Source of the DNA: Membranipora membranacea
Lineage: Eukaryota; Bryozoa; Gymnolaemata; Cheilostomatida; Membraniporidae
DNA length: 64,000 bases
Assembly: GCA_914767715.1 (NCBI GenBank)
Contig: OU612074.1
Span: 23,484,062 to 23,548,061 of the forward strand
Direction: 5' to 3'
In this document: positions 37,561 to 49,246 of the stretch, one piece after another
Layout of the letters: each line of letters opens with the position of its first letter
How positions within the stretch are numbered: the stretch's first letter is position 1
Position numbers and translations under genes: made by a program
The notes under the pieces: generated by a model
Database searches by the model: none
What the model was told of the DNA's origin: nothing
What the model saw: only the letters and a program-made list of their open reading frames with translations

Positions 37561-37890
37561 GTGTTGGTTTGTGATGGTTTGTGATGGTTTGTGATGGTTT
37601 GTGATGGTTTGTGATGGTTTGTGATGGTTTGTGATGGTTTGTGATGGTTTGTGATGGTTTGTGATGGTTTGTGATGGTTTGTGATGGTTTGTGATGGTTT
37701 GTGATGGTTTGTGATGGTTTGTGATGGTTTGTGATGGTTTGTGATGGTTTGTGATGGTTTGTGATGGTTTGTGATGGTTTGTGATGGTTTGTGATGGTTT
37801 GTGATGGTTTGTGATGGTTTGTGATGGTTTGTGATGGTTTGTGATGGTTTGTGATGGTTTGTGATGGTTTGTGATGGTTTGTGATGGTTT
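37561..37890 (+). repeat. Decamer minisatellite (GTGATGGTTT)x33
   Basis: There are 33 consecutive 10-bp units. All are identical except the first (GTGTTGGTTT). Open frames across it on the minus strand follow from a 10-bp unit without stops and are not genes. It ends precisely where duplication copy 1 begins. Confidence 0.98.
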
Positions 37891-38839
37891 GTATGCTGGT
37901 ATAATTTCTGATATTTGGAGACATTCAATTTTTGTCCTTGATTATTCTTCTGTAAAGAATTCTCTCATTTAAGTTTTTATGTTTACCTGGACACAAGGAC
38001 GGGATATGATAAACTAGGCAAAGTGGGATAACTTCTAATTCATATTAAGTACGCCATTGTATGAAAATGAGAAGATAGCTCTACAGCAACTTGAAGCCAA
38101 AATACTTTTAATGAACTGAGATGAATTAGGTTTTTGGGTGAGGATTGTGGCCAGCAAAACCATAAGCCCATTTATTTGTAGTGACCTCACTTAGATTGCT
38201 GCAGAGTTCATATTGTCAAGCTAGCAGAAAACAATGTCCATACATTAATTGCTTCATTTTTTTTAAATGTTATATTGGTTACTATAGAAATTTCATGGAA
38301 ATTGATTATTGGTTATGAGTGGAAGAATACATTTTATGACTTTACCATCAGTAAGATAGCAATAAAAATTCCCTTTTTGTATAGTATAAGAAAGATCTGA
38401 GGCCAGTCAGTCTAGGGCTGGTGATAAGCTGTTGCCCTTAGTATAGTAAATGTCGCTATTAAAGTTTGTTCCCAAAAACTAGGCTTGTTCGCTGACTAAC
38501 AAGAATGATAAGAGTAGTGGTTAGGCCCACAAATGAAATTGAAGTTTCATCGTGACTGTATACGACAAAAGGTCCCACTTGTAAGGATTTTCAACAAATA
38601 TTTATAAATGTATTGATTTCTTATACCTGTGTATTATTGAAATTCCCTGCTTAAAAACTTTATAAAGTTTATAAAGCTGAGGATAACAGCCTGTAAGGTA
38701 CCAAATCTTAAATAATAGACCTGCATGTATGGTATAAAATATTTGTACTGGGAACGCCCAAAAGTAGCTGGTTACCCATCTTTCATCTTCCTTCTAACAA
38801 AATGTGCACCAAAATATTCTGTGAGGCAAATTTGTAGAA

Positions 38840-39195
38840 TGAGGACCTGCATACAGTAATACATAGTATATAGGGTGGTTGATATCAGTGGAGCGGAAAA
38901 GTTTGATTCAGAGTAGAAAAGTTTGATACAGCAGAACAAAAAGTTTGATGCAGAGTATAAACGTTTGATGCAGAACAGAAAAGTTTGATGCAGAATAGAA
39001 AAGTTTAATTCAGAGTAGAAAAGTTTGATTAAGAGGAGAAAAGTTTGATGCAGAACTTGAAAGTTTGATGCAGAAAAGTTTAATGCAGAAAAGTTTGATT
39101 AAATTCACTAAAATGTTTAATTCAATTCAGGCCTTTTTTAAATTAAATTCACAGCAGATAAGTTTAATTTTATCCGGCTTTCTGGGACATGGTAG
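38840..39195 (+). repeat. Interspersed repeat with AAAGTTTGATGCAGA array, copy 2
   Basis: Same family as 29575-29805. Between GGTTGATATCAGTGG and TTTTATCCGGCTTTCTGGG there are about ten units of AAAAGTTTGATGCAGAAYAG type. It lies just downstream of the dispanin 2 stop. Confidence 0.8.
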
Positions 39196-39517
39196 AAGAG
39201 TGATTTTTAATGATTTATGCTTGATGTTTGTAAGATTCTGTCTACACTGAGCACATAGAAACTAAAGACATATAGACTCACTGCTAATAAAGTATGTTGA
39301 ATTTTAGACAAAACTAAATCTATAAGAAAAGTGTGTTATGATTAAAATCCAGGTGATCTTGCTATAAATAAAATCTCCAGTGGCAAAAAAAATTTGATTC
39401 CTTTGTCATGCATTAATCAAGCCAAAAACAAAATTGTCAAATATAGATTGCTATTAAAATCCAAGGATGAGAAAACACTTTGGATTTCTAGTTAACAACT
39501 TTCATCCGTTTTGTGGT

Positions 39518-42500
39518 CTAGAAAAGCAGGCCTGTTATGACACCAAAGTACATGAGTACTATAACGAGAACTACTATGAGAGTGAGGACTGGACCAATCA
39601 CATTCATAGCTGTCGCTGCCTTTACATAACCTCTACCTGTGCTCAGATCACCTAAAATAAAAAGGAAACTAATAAATGAAAAATTCACCGTGGGTGATTT
39701 ATTTTAGATTTTGAATATCAGAGTTGTCTGTGAAATATCAAAGTGCAGATAATCTTGAAAATTCACCTCTCAATAATATTAAACGACTTGTACCCGGGAG
39801 CACAGCCAGCCCTTAGAAGCGTTCGGGGCGGCGACCGCGACCCTCGGGAGGGGTACATGTTAGTTTGAGTTAATTTTAGCTAGTTTGAGAGTGACTAAAT
39901 TTTAGCTATGGCTTTATCTTGGCTAGTTGAAGTGAGAGTCTATATGGCATAAAAAAGAAGGCTATTTAAGCCATGTATAAAATTTTCCTCCTGCAAGTTC
40001 TTTATTTCTCAAGGGTGTGAATTGATCTGGTGTGTTAAAATTCAAGGGTGATATTTAGCGCCTTCCCACCAACCTACTGAAAAGTGGTTTGACCGTAGCC
40101 CCCTGAACCTACCCATGAATACACCACTTGATACACATGTCAATTTATATAATGGTCAATATTTGTTTTAATTTGATATTATATCAATGTAAATAATATA
40201 ATATAACCTAGAATCAGTGGTACTTTTGTAAGGGATAATGAAGTGGAGCTCTTACTTATTTATAATTTTTAATTCATAAATCCTCTCAGCCGGCAAGGTT
40301 TAGCCAGCAACCTTCTGTAGAGGTTGCCAATGGGCAGCTTTATTGTTAGCCAATATCCTCTGACATCACCTGTCTTTGATAGGTATGCCAGAGGGAGCCA
40401 GATATCCCCATTTCCCTGCAACAGATATAATTGGTTGTAGATGCTTCTGTTTTTATACTCTATTTTCTTGCCATTGGCGGTTGCAGAAATAACTTTTCTG
40501 GACTGACAACACATAGCCAACACTCAAATATTAGTGTATTTACCATCTATTAGCATGGCTCCAGCATGAGAACAGTTTACTCCCCATTGTTTTCGACAGG
40601 GCTCTCAACAACTCAGGTTTAGCCCGAGTTACTCAGATTTTTGGATTCAACTCAGGCTACTCTGGGGATTTTAGAATGTAAGCTAAAAACTCAGATTTCG
40701 CTCGTTGGCAGAGATGAATAATATATAAACAATGCTAAATGTTGCCTTACAATAATTTATGCCATATTATTAATGAATGATCCAGTATTAGATTCTAGTT
40801 GTGATAAGCTATGTAAATAATACTGCACTGGCTATACTAATAATGCCTCTCATTGAACTCACTGTAATAATACTCTCACTGCACTGACTATTCAATTCAT
40901 TTTCCAAGAGATTATTATGGTTAAATAGAAATTGGAATTTTAGAAATGTTAAAAAAGTGATTTTGCAGGTGAACCGGATAAATCCAGGCAATGATTTCAA
41001 AAGCATCACATTACATTAATTATGCCTTTCTACCCTGGCGCCTTTAAATCAATATTTTTACAAACATCATATTTTAACATCATGGGGATTCATTTTCACC
41101 TGTGGCAACGGCCTTGGTTAGTCCATAATTATGAACTGGTTCATCTGGATCAAATCTAAAATTATTTACGATTTTATGTTTACAAGAAATGCTCTAGGTT
41201 TTTATTGATTTACTTGCTATCACAAACATGAAATGTTGCGAGAAAAGTATGCATATACTTTGTCAATAAAGGACCTTGCTACTAGAGTATGGAACTTGGA
41301 TTTGAGGGCATCGCTCTAGAAAATTATGATGTATGATGTGATCAAGGAGTTGTCTTTAACAATTAAATTAAAAACTTTCCTTAGTAATTTCTTGTCTATG
41401 GTACATATGCTCGTGTGCAAAACAGGCAGACAATAAATACATAAAGAGGGAAACTACACAACTTTTGAACATCATGAAAGCTAATGGCTTTGAACTTAGA
41501 TGCAACATTTTTTAAACAACATACATTCTTTGACTTGCTTTGCCAGCTATTCTTTGCACATAATCTTCAAATCTCAGGTGTTTCACCCGACAATATTTCG
41601 GTGCAATCTCAGGCGTACCCTCAGCTGTTTATGCTCAGGGCGTTTTACACCTTTAAAATACCACTATGCGACATGCTAATATCAAAACTCAGGTTTCGAA
41701 TCCTCCCAGGCTGAGAGCCCTGCTTATCCAGGGAATAAAAAAAATTGAAGTGGAGCTCAGCTCCACTTCAAGAAGAGTGTTTATAACCAAGTGGAGCTGA
41801 GCTCCACTTACTCACTGTACAAAAGTACCACTGCCTAGAATACTCTAATATAATAAGATAGCTATAATCTCACCACTGCTGAATGAGTCCCTAGCCATAC
41901 AGGACATGATGACGGCTATAAGACCAAACAGACAGTTACAGAATATCATATTTAGTATGGAGCAGGAGAGACAGTCACTTGGAGCCACCACTACCTTCTC
42001 CTGGTTTATCACTGTAAATAAACAAACAAGGATTGACAATGAATATTTAAATCAGGGCACAGCAGGTAAATTTTGATTCACAAGGGATAAGAGTGAGCAA
42101 CTCCGAGTGGTGAATGAGGAGCTAGCTAATTAGCGCGATCAATCCATGTTTTTTGGGGATGGCAAGATGGCGCAATTAGTTAGTGTGCATGCTATAACCA
42201 GGTGATTGGTGCTGCAGGAGTTGTGGGTTTGATTTTCACTGGGGAAGTTTTTTCAGCCCCCAGCACCCTTGTGTGCAGTATTCATCTCTATTACCTAACG
42301 CTTGCTTGTTCAGGTGCATAGTCAACCCATCTTAGCATTTTTTGCGGCTGTTCCTGATTTTAGTTGGAAGTTGTCATGTGTAACAATATCACTCGACTAA
42401 CCAATTAAGCATTTGTGATACTTCATATGAGATTTGATTGTTTTATATTAGATCATCCAGCTTGAAAAGGAAAAAAGCTGATCTTTCTACGCAGGTTTCA

Positions 42501-45500
42501 CCGATTTTCCTATACCACATTTTGCTAAAGAGAAGTTTCTAATTTTAGTATAGGAAGTTGAACCAAATAACCGATGATCTGTTGATAGGAATTGTGTTTA
42601 GGATTTTTGCAGTGGAAAGCTACCGTAGAGTAATCGGATTTTCAATAGAACTTAAAAAAAGTAGGCCTACAATTAATCAGCCGTTAGTGATTTTTATTAT
42701 AGTAAAAGCCCTTAAATAATTGACTGAAAAAATTTATGGCTCTGTCCGAAATTTGATTATATAATTAGGATGGCATATATTGGCTATTCTAAAGATTTTT
42801 CAGACAAAACAGTTTTCCTGTACCTTGTTCACTGTTGATGAAATTTTCACACATTTTTCAGATAATATTTTTGAAAAATTTGTTGCCAAAAAACTGACCA
42901 AAAAGCTTGTAAAACCAAAAGGCATTCTCATATTTTATTCTAGGGCCACTTGTCACGCACTAAAAAGTTTAATAAACCAAAATGAGATGAGCTTTGAATG
43001 CCTTCAACTAGACCAAATTTGGTCCATTTGCCTGCATTCCGAGTTGCTCCCGTCAACTCCAAAGCGTAGGCAAATGGATCAAACTTGATCTAGCCTTCAA
43101 CAAACACAAGGTATTTGTTATTCCATTAGCATTCCATTAGTTATTCCATTAGTTATTTTATCAGCATTCCATTGATGTAGATATGATTAATTCCTTTTTA
43201 TAAAGATGATATCTGCAAAAATTATTTTAGGGTCAGCCTTATAATGAATATCACAGGGTACTTTGTAAGATATGAAACAGGAGACACATATTGTGCACAA
43301 TAACAAAATAAAAGAATTTTGATATGATGCTGGGACCTCATTTCATTATTATCCATCCTAATCATAAAAGCGCTATCCTGCTTCAAGTTCATTGATATCT
43401 TATATCTATGTAAGGCTCCTTTGATATTCTTCACTGAATAAGTGAAGCTTCTATGATCAAATTTAGAGTGTTGCTTGTATTTTTGAGAATTTGAGCATTC
43501 TTGAGAATTTGTGGTGAGTCGGTCACAGCATACCTAGCAAAACCTAATACCATACACAAACCTTAATCAAATCTCATCTCACTAATTTTCCTGCCTTTCA
43601 CAAACATTATTCCCGTGGCTCAGTAGACAGTTGAAGAGGGAGATCTGGGTTTAATCCCCATTTTTTCCGAGTTTCTGGTTGAAACGTCGTCCTGTTTATC
43701 AAAGTTTTGATAACGAAGAGGCTTTATAGACCAGTATTTTGTCGATGTTCTGGCGTGCCTTAAACAGGATTGTTGCTTGTATTTTTTGCTACGCTGGTTT
43801 AGTTTTGTACTGATGAATAGAGTTTCAGGGGCCTTCTGATTTCAAAACGATATGCCTACCCAACTAAGAGAAGATAAAGATGCACCGTTTCTGTCGATTA
43901 CTAACAGTCAGTTAATTGGAACAACCCATCCAATTAAGTAATTAACTCCAAATTTCTAAATCAACGGTAAATTTTACAAGTATCCAACAATGCACAGAAT
44001 CCCACAATGCACTATATCCCACAATGCACTATATCTCATGATGCACAGTATTTTATTTTTACCAGAGCTCGCCAACTGTTTTACATAATGCCATAGGGTA
44101 TTTAAACAGATGAATACAAATCAAATAAATCTGTAAATCTGTAATCCCACGATGCACAGTATCCCACAATGCAATTATGTTGAATAATCAGTGATAGTTT
44201 TATCCTGACCAAAGTTGTATTATAAAAGCAGTCAAGATGTGTGTGAGTCAACTCTAGGGTTCAAATTCCACTTGTACATTCCACTTACTTACCCAAATCG
44301 TGCTGATGCCAGAAATATTCAAATATCTTAGTATTTATTTTTGGAAAAGCATAATATCGGAATAAAATAAACCCCGCACCTGAAGTTTGAGGGCTCAAGA
44401 GTATTTTGGGCCAGGGTTCAAATTGATAAGCGGGCTATAATTTAGTCACATGTCGTTCATCATAGCATTAACAGGACATGTAATATCTAGCTACTCTTCT
44501 GATTTTCCGTGTAAACAGTAAAGAAGAGCCGTAATATGATGACTTACCTATCTGTGTAGGATCGGCCGGAGGAGGCGATACCACAGCGGGTGGAGGGGGA
44601 GCGTGCACCACTGTCACATTATTAGTACTCTGCTGAGACATCGACTGCTGTGAGGTGGATGTGGTCAGGGGTGGAGGGTAACTCTGATGAGTGGGTGGAT
44701 AGTACCCGGCCTGAGGGGGCTGATAAGGTGACTGCATCGGTGAGGGCTGTCCATATGGTGCTGGCTGCCCGTATGGTGGTGGGTGCCCGTAACTTGTCGG
44801 CCCTGCAAAATAATGATGTAATCTTTAAAATATAAGAGCTAGAATAGGTATATCTTGTATTTACGAAACATCATCACCTTAAAATTACCGGACCTGGTAC
44901 TCATAGTACTCAAGCGGCTGCCCATAGGTGATCCATATCCTGATGTAGGAGGCAGGTCTGTAGAGTGTGTTATAGTCAGACTACAGCTGACTTCCTATTA
45001 GTTGGCTATAAATCTTGCTAGGGGTGTTATATTAAATAAAGATAGTGAAAACATTATAAGATAGCAATTAACTTCACTATTTCAAGGTTCGGGACAAACA
45101 TTTTCTTCTGCGAATACTTTAGTACTCTAGGGTAGATGATATCTTATGGCATGCTGTTAGGTATGTCAACTAGAACAGATTGGATTTTTTTACTTATCAA
45201 CTGTAAGATTCAGGTGTGCAGTTTAAGGTGTGAAGTTTAAGTGTACAAACTTGTGGCCAAAGATTATCATCTGGCGGCGGTTGTCATTTCTGATTTCGTA
45301 CTAGCATGCCATTCAACCTAGCCAAATCTGTTCTTAATTGGACCACAGATATTGCAACAGGCAGTAAAATATATCCACCTCCTCGTTGATACAATGAAAC
45401 AGGGCGAGGCCTGAGTAGCATTGGCACCTCAGCCTGTACTGTGGAGGAATGATTCTCTGTGCTGAAGACTCACCTTATCCAGCTGTACTCAACCAAGCTT

Positions 45501-45717
45501 GACTCTTTTTTATTCTGGGGCCATTTTTCCCAGCGATAAGATAAGTTCATTGATTCGAGATTGGTCATTTTGGACTGGCTAACAAATATTTTAATTCAAT
45601 TAAAGCAGATAACAATGTCCACCTATATAATGCTTATAATTTGTATATATAATAAGCAAAATACATGATTCATGTTTTTATCTGCATCAGGGTAAGTCAC
45701 TTACTACTCATTTCCAT
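39518..45717 (-). CDS. Dispanin 2, CD225-domain membrane protein
   Basis: Exons: 45717-45705 (13 nt, MEMS plus one base), 44957-44889, 44802-44548, 42011-41874 and 39651-39518, all joined in phase 1, giving 202 residues. Residues 1-110 are low-complexity, rich in Pro, Tyr, Gln and Ser, with a PPPY motif (PPxY type) in HPPPYGQ. The CD225 domain follows: VVAPSDCLSCSILNMIFCNC, then LFGLIAVIMSC, MARDSFSSGDLS and YVKAATAMN, then a C-terminal helix ending FGVITGLLF. Cysteines beside the first helix are candidate palmitoylation sites, as in IFITM proteins. Compared with dispanin 1 there is one extra exon (44957-44889). Intron 4 contains a hAT insertion not present in the copy-2 gene. A restriction-factor or membrane-organising role is only an analogy to known families. 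Confidence 0.85.
40215..41833. mobile_element. hAT-type non-autonomous transposon in dispanin 2 intron 4
   Basis: The ends CAGTGGTACTTTTGTA and TACAAAAGTACCACTG are perfect 16-bp inverted repeats, flanked by the 8-bp direct repeat CCTAGAAT (40207-40214 and 41834-41841). Duplication copy 2 has a single CCTAGAAT at the matching place (about 49885), so it is an empty site. An 8-bp duplication with CAGTGG ends is a hAT signature. No transposase is readable. Subterminal GTGGAGCTC motifs occur on both sides. Confidence 0.92.
40597..41722. mobile_element. Second inverted-repeat element nested in the hAT insertion
   Basis: CAGGGCTCTCA at 40597 and TGAGAGCCCTG ending at 41722 are inverted, and ACTCAGGTTT-like sequence follows inside both ends. 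CAGGG...CTC ends are common in hAT elements. I find no matching flanking 8-bp repeat, so it may be an old insertion or an internal feature of the larger element. Confidence 0.5.
42165..42260 (+). mobile_element. tRNA-like SINE fragment (copy 1)
   Basis: GATGGCGCAATTAGTTAGTG resembles an A box, and GTGGGTTTGATTTTCACTGG a B box. The duplicate at about 50212-50305 has GGGTTTGATTCTCACTGGG, closer to a real B box. It lies in dispanin intron 3 in both copies. Confidence 0.45.
43009..43092. mobile_element. MITE, TAGAYCAA family, copy 3
   Basis: The ends TAGACCAAATTTGGTCC and GGATCAAACTTGATCTA are flanked by GCCTTCAAC (43000-43008 and 43093-43101). It is 84 bp, intronic in dispanin 2, and was already present before the segmental duplication. 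Confidence 0.85.
43608..43675 (+). mobile_element. tRNA-like segment
   Basis: CCCGTGGCTCAGTAGACAG resembles an A box and GGGTTTAATCCCC a B box. The cloverleaf is incomplete, so it is probably a SINE head. It is duplicated at about 51745-51805. Confidence 0.4.
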
Positions 45718-45863
45718 CGTCGGTTTCCTTTTTCTATTGCTTCCTGTAGTTCACTATCTGCAATCTGTCTTCGATCCAAAGATACACTAGCTTATTATAT
45801 TATTGAGATACAACTGGAAATGATAATAAAACATAATCAAATACCTCATAAATGTATCAGCGC

Positions 45864-45893
45864 AGGGGCGGATCTTACTTAGTGTAGGGGCGG
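45864..45893. promoter_or_regulatory. Two GC boxes upstream of dispanin 2
   Basis: AGGGGCGG at 45864-45871 and again at 45886-45893, about 150-175 bp upstream of the start codon in the gene's orientation. The same pair occurs upstream of dispanin 3 (53992-53999 and 54014-54021). Sp1-type sites near a TATA-less start are plausible, but the duplication by itself would also preserve them. Confidence 0.4.
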
Positions 45894-46563
45894 TGCTTAC
45901 AACTTTTACAAAAAATGAACAATTCACACATTGTAATTGTTCAGCCATCCACTCCTTGATTGATAACCTCCCATAATAAGGTGCAGACGTCAGATCGGCT
46001 TTACTGGGGGCTCGCTTCGAGGGGGATGAAAATATCAGATCCTGACTAACTACATATTTATACCATCACATACACTATCTATCTCAATAAATAATCTTCG
46101 CCATCAGTACATATGACCGGGACACTGTCTCACACAACATCAAAAACAGCAGAATCTAATTTTAAAGATGTGTTTGGTGAGCGAGGCACACTCCAAGATA
46201 CAACCTGCCTGTACTTTATCCGTAAATATCTGTGTATTCTCATTACAATATAAAACTAAACAATAGCGTCATTGATGATCTGATGTCGAAATTCAACTTC
46301 CTTTTGAAGACACTTACTGTCAAAAAAATGGAATGATGACCTTAAGACTCCTGACCTTGACATATTATATGGATACATTCAATTCTGTGTTCACAATATT
46401 CTACTACAGCAAACAGATGACTAAGGCATCCTCTCACCATAGCTCCAGGGAAGTAGACAAGGGTTACTCTGTTTAAGAACCTATTGATATATTACTACAG
46501 CTTCAATAAATCAAAAAATGAACGTATGGACATGGTGCATTAACCTAAAATTTCCAAAAGAAT

Positions 46564-46640
46564 CATCACAAATTGAGGCTGTATTGTCACAAACTGAGGC
46601 TGTATTGTCACAAACTGAGGCTGTATTGTCACAAACTATG
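46564..46640 (+). repeat. 21-bp tandem repeat
   Basis: Units of TCACAAACTGAGGCTGTATTG are repeated about three and a half times. The same array occurs at about 54796-54872 in duplication copy 2. Confidence 0.85.
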
Positions 46641-46923
46641 TCTGTTCCAATATATGTGGCCAAATAAGTTCATGCTTACAAAATACTAGCACCTCGGGTT
46701 AATGATTTGAACATAATAACAATATCATGTTTTCAAATTAGGAGTCGCCTCCTCATTGAACTTATGTGCGGATAACTTTGATTGACGTTCTGCAATCATT
46801 CGACTTGGTCTTATATTAACAACGACTAAGATCAAGTTTTTTCCCTCTATGTTAACTGTGTACCACGGCGACCAATACACTAATGTGGCACTCCGCCACC
46901 ACAGGGAACGAGCATGTTCTAAC

Positions 46924-47031
46924 TGTGTACCACGGCGACCAATACCCTACTGTGTACCACGGCGACCAATACCCTACTGTGTACCACGGCGACCAATACC
47001 CTACTGTGTACCACGGCGACCAATACCCTAC
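46924..47031 (+). repeat. 27-bp tandem repeat, four units
   Basis: Four identical 27-bp units begin TGTGTACCACGGCGACC. A diverged unit lies at about 46857, and GGCACTCCGCCACCACAGG flanks on both sides. Because 27 is a multiple of three, open frames appear on both strands, and none is supported as coding. Confidence 0.95.
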
Positions 47032-47271
47032 TTTGGCACTCCGCCACCACAGGCAACGAGCATGTTCTAACAGCAACTAACATCGATGAGAAAATCAGGT
47101 GGAAATGAAAAGTAAAAGATTTTGTATGCCTAAGATAGAGCAAGGAGTACTCCTTGGATAGAGATTTTTTTAAGAACCATTCGAGTACTTAGCTATGCAC
47201 CAGCTGATTTCAAACTATTATGTACCCCTGTAGATAAGTTTGTGTTGGCGATTGCTAGTAATCATGACAAT

Positions 47272-47617
47272 CATGCCCTAATCATCGACACTGTATGGGG
47301 TATGATTACTGTTTGCAATTTTGTAAACAAGACAATTTCTCAGGCTAATTATTCATGCTACTAGGGACAGCCAATCAGATAACAGTCAGATGGGTCCCTG
47401 TGTTTAGTGTCCTAACCGTATAACGCTATGATACTATTTCCATTCTAAGAGAAGAATCTAATTTAGTGGAAATAGTAAATCAAATATCTATCGCTACCTA
47501 TTCTCTTGCTATCTTGCAAGTATAAGGGTTTACGGAGAGTTATTTAACCAGATTGACACAATTGATTGCTCTGCTTGGTGCTTGGAGTTTGAAATAAAAC
47601 CTGTATACAAGGAGAAC
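47272..47617. other. Spacer between the two duplication copies
   Basis: No gene is visible. The flanks after copy 1 (47272 on) and after copy 2 (55478 on) differ, so this stretch is unique DNA at the junction. Confidence 0.5.
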
Positions 47618-48579
47618 TTGTATGCTGGTATAATTTCTGATATTTGGAGACATTCAATTTTTATCCTAGATTATTCTTCTGTAAAGAATTCTCTCATTTA
47701 AGTTTTTATGTTTACCTGGATACAAGGACGGGATATGATAAATTAGGCAAAGTGGGATAACTTCTAATTCATATTAAGTACGCCATTGTATGAAAATGAG
47801 AAGATAGCTCTACAGCAACTTGAAGCCAAAATACTTTTAATGAACTGAGATGAATTAGGTTTTCGGGTGAGGATTGTGGCCAGCAAAACCATAAGCCCAT
47901 TTATTTGTAGTGACCTCACTTAGATTGCTGCAGAGTTCATATTGTCAAGCTAGCAGAAAACAATGTCCATACATTAATTGCTTCATTTTTTTTAAATGTT
48001 ATATTGGTTACTATAGAAATTTCATGGAAATCGATTATTGGTAATGAGTGGAAGAATAAATTTTATGACTTTACCATTAGTAAGATAGCAATAAAAATTC
48101 CCTTTTTGTATAGTATAAGAAAGATCTGAGGCCAGTCAGTCTAGGGCTGGTGATAAGCTGTTGCCCTTAGTATAGTAAATGTCGCTATTAAAGTTTGTTC
48201 CCAAAAACTAGGCTTGTTCGGTGACTAACAAGAATGATAAGAGTAGTGGTTAGGCCCACAAATGAAATTGAAGTTTCATCGTGACTGTATACGACAAAAG
48301 GTCCCACTTGTAAGGATTTTCAACAAATATTTATAAATGTATTGATTTCTTATACCTGTGTATTATTGAAATTCCCTGCTTAAAAACTTTATAAAGTTTA
48401 TAAAGCTGAGGATAACAGCCTGTAAGGTACCAAATCTTAAATAATAGACCTGCATGTATGGTATAAACTATTTGTACTGGGAACGCCCAAAAATAGCTGG
48501 TTACCCATCTTTCATCTTCCTTCTAACAAAATGTGCACCAAAATATTCTGTGAGGCAAATTTGTAGAATGAGGACCTGC

Positions 48580-48925
48580 ATACAGTAATACATAGTATAT
48601 AGGGTGGTTGATATCAGTGGAGCGGAAAAGTTTGATTCAGAGTAGAAAAGTTTGATGCAGCAGAACAAAAAGTTTGATGCAGAATATAAAAGTTTGATGC
48701 AGAACAGAAAAGTTTGATGCAGAATAGAAAAGTTTAATTCAGAGTAGAAAAGTTTGATTAAGAGGAGAAAAGTTTGATGCAGAACTTGAAAGTTTGATGC
48801 AGAAAAGTTTAATGCAGAAAAGTTTGATTAAATTCACTAAAATGTTTAATTCAATTCAGGCCTTTTTTAAATTAAATTCACAGCAGATAAGTTTAATTTT
48901 ATCCGGCTTTCTGGGACATGGTAGA
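48580..48925 (+). repeat. Interspersed repeat with AAAGTTTGATGCAGA array, copy 3
   Basis: This is the duplicate of 38840-39195, with a few base changes within units. Confidence 0.8.
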
Positions 48926-49246
48926 AGAGTGATTTTTAATGATTTATGCTTGATGTTTGTAAGATTCTGTCTACACTGAGCACATAGAAACTAAAGACAT
49001 AGAGACTCACTGCCAATAAAGTATGTTGAATTTTAGACAAAACTAAATCTATAAGAAAAGTGTGTTATGATTAAAATCCAGGTGATCTTGCTATAAATAA
49101 AATCTCCAGTGGCAAAAGAAATTTGATTCCTTTGTCATGCATTAATCAAGCCAAAAACAAAATTGTCAAATATAGATTGCTATTAAAATCCAAGGATGAG
49201 AAAACACTTTGGATTTCTAGTTAACAACTTTCATCCGTTTTGTGGT

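Larger units (their letters stand above)
37889..47271. repeat. Segmental duplication, copy 1
   Basis: Begins TTGTATGCTGGTATAATTTC and ends GATTGCTAGTAATCATGACAAT. It is collinear with 47618-55477 with few mismatches. It is longer because of a 1.6-kb transposon (40215-41833). Other differences are small: 46924-47031 has four 27-bp units where copy 2 has three, and copy 2 has about 100 extra bases near 54105. Confidence 0.95.

Noticed and set aside
37542-37928. Two overlapping 120-codon repetitive frames on the minus strand
   Set aside because: A stop-free decamer repeat gives open frames by arithmetic. No splice or promoter support.
41484-41714. 76-codon plus-strand frame in the hAT insertion, and 40269-40523 on the minus strand
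   Set aside because: Neither shows hAT transposase features such as the RW dimerisation region or catalytic acidic residues.
46849-47143. Open frames on both strands across the 27-bp repeat, also at 55081-55348
   Set aside because: The unit length is a multiple of three. Frames are open on both strands and unit number varies between copies.
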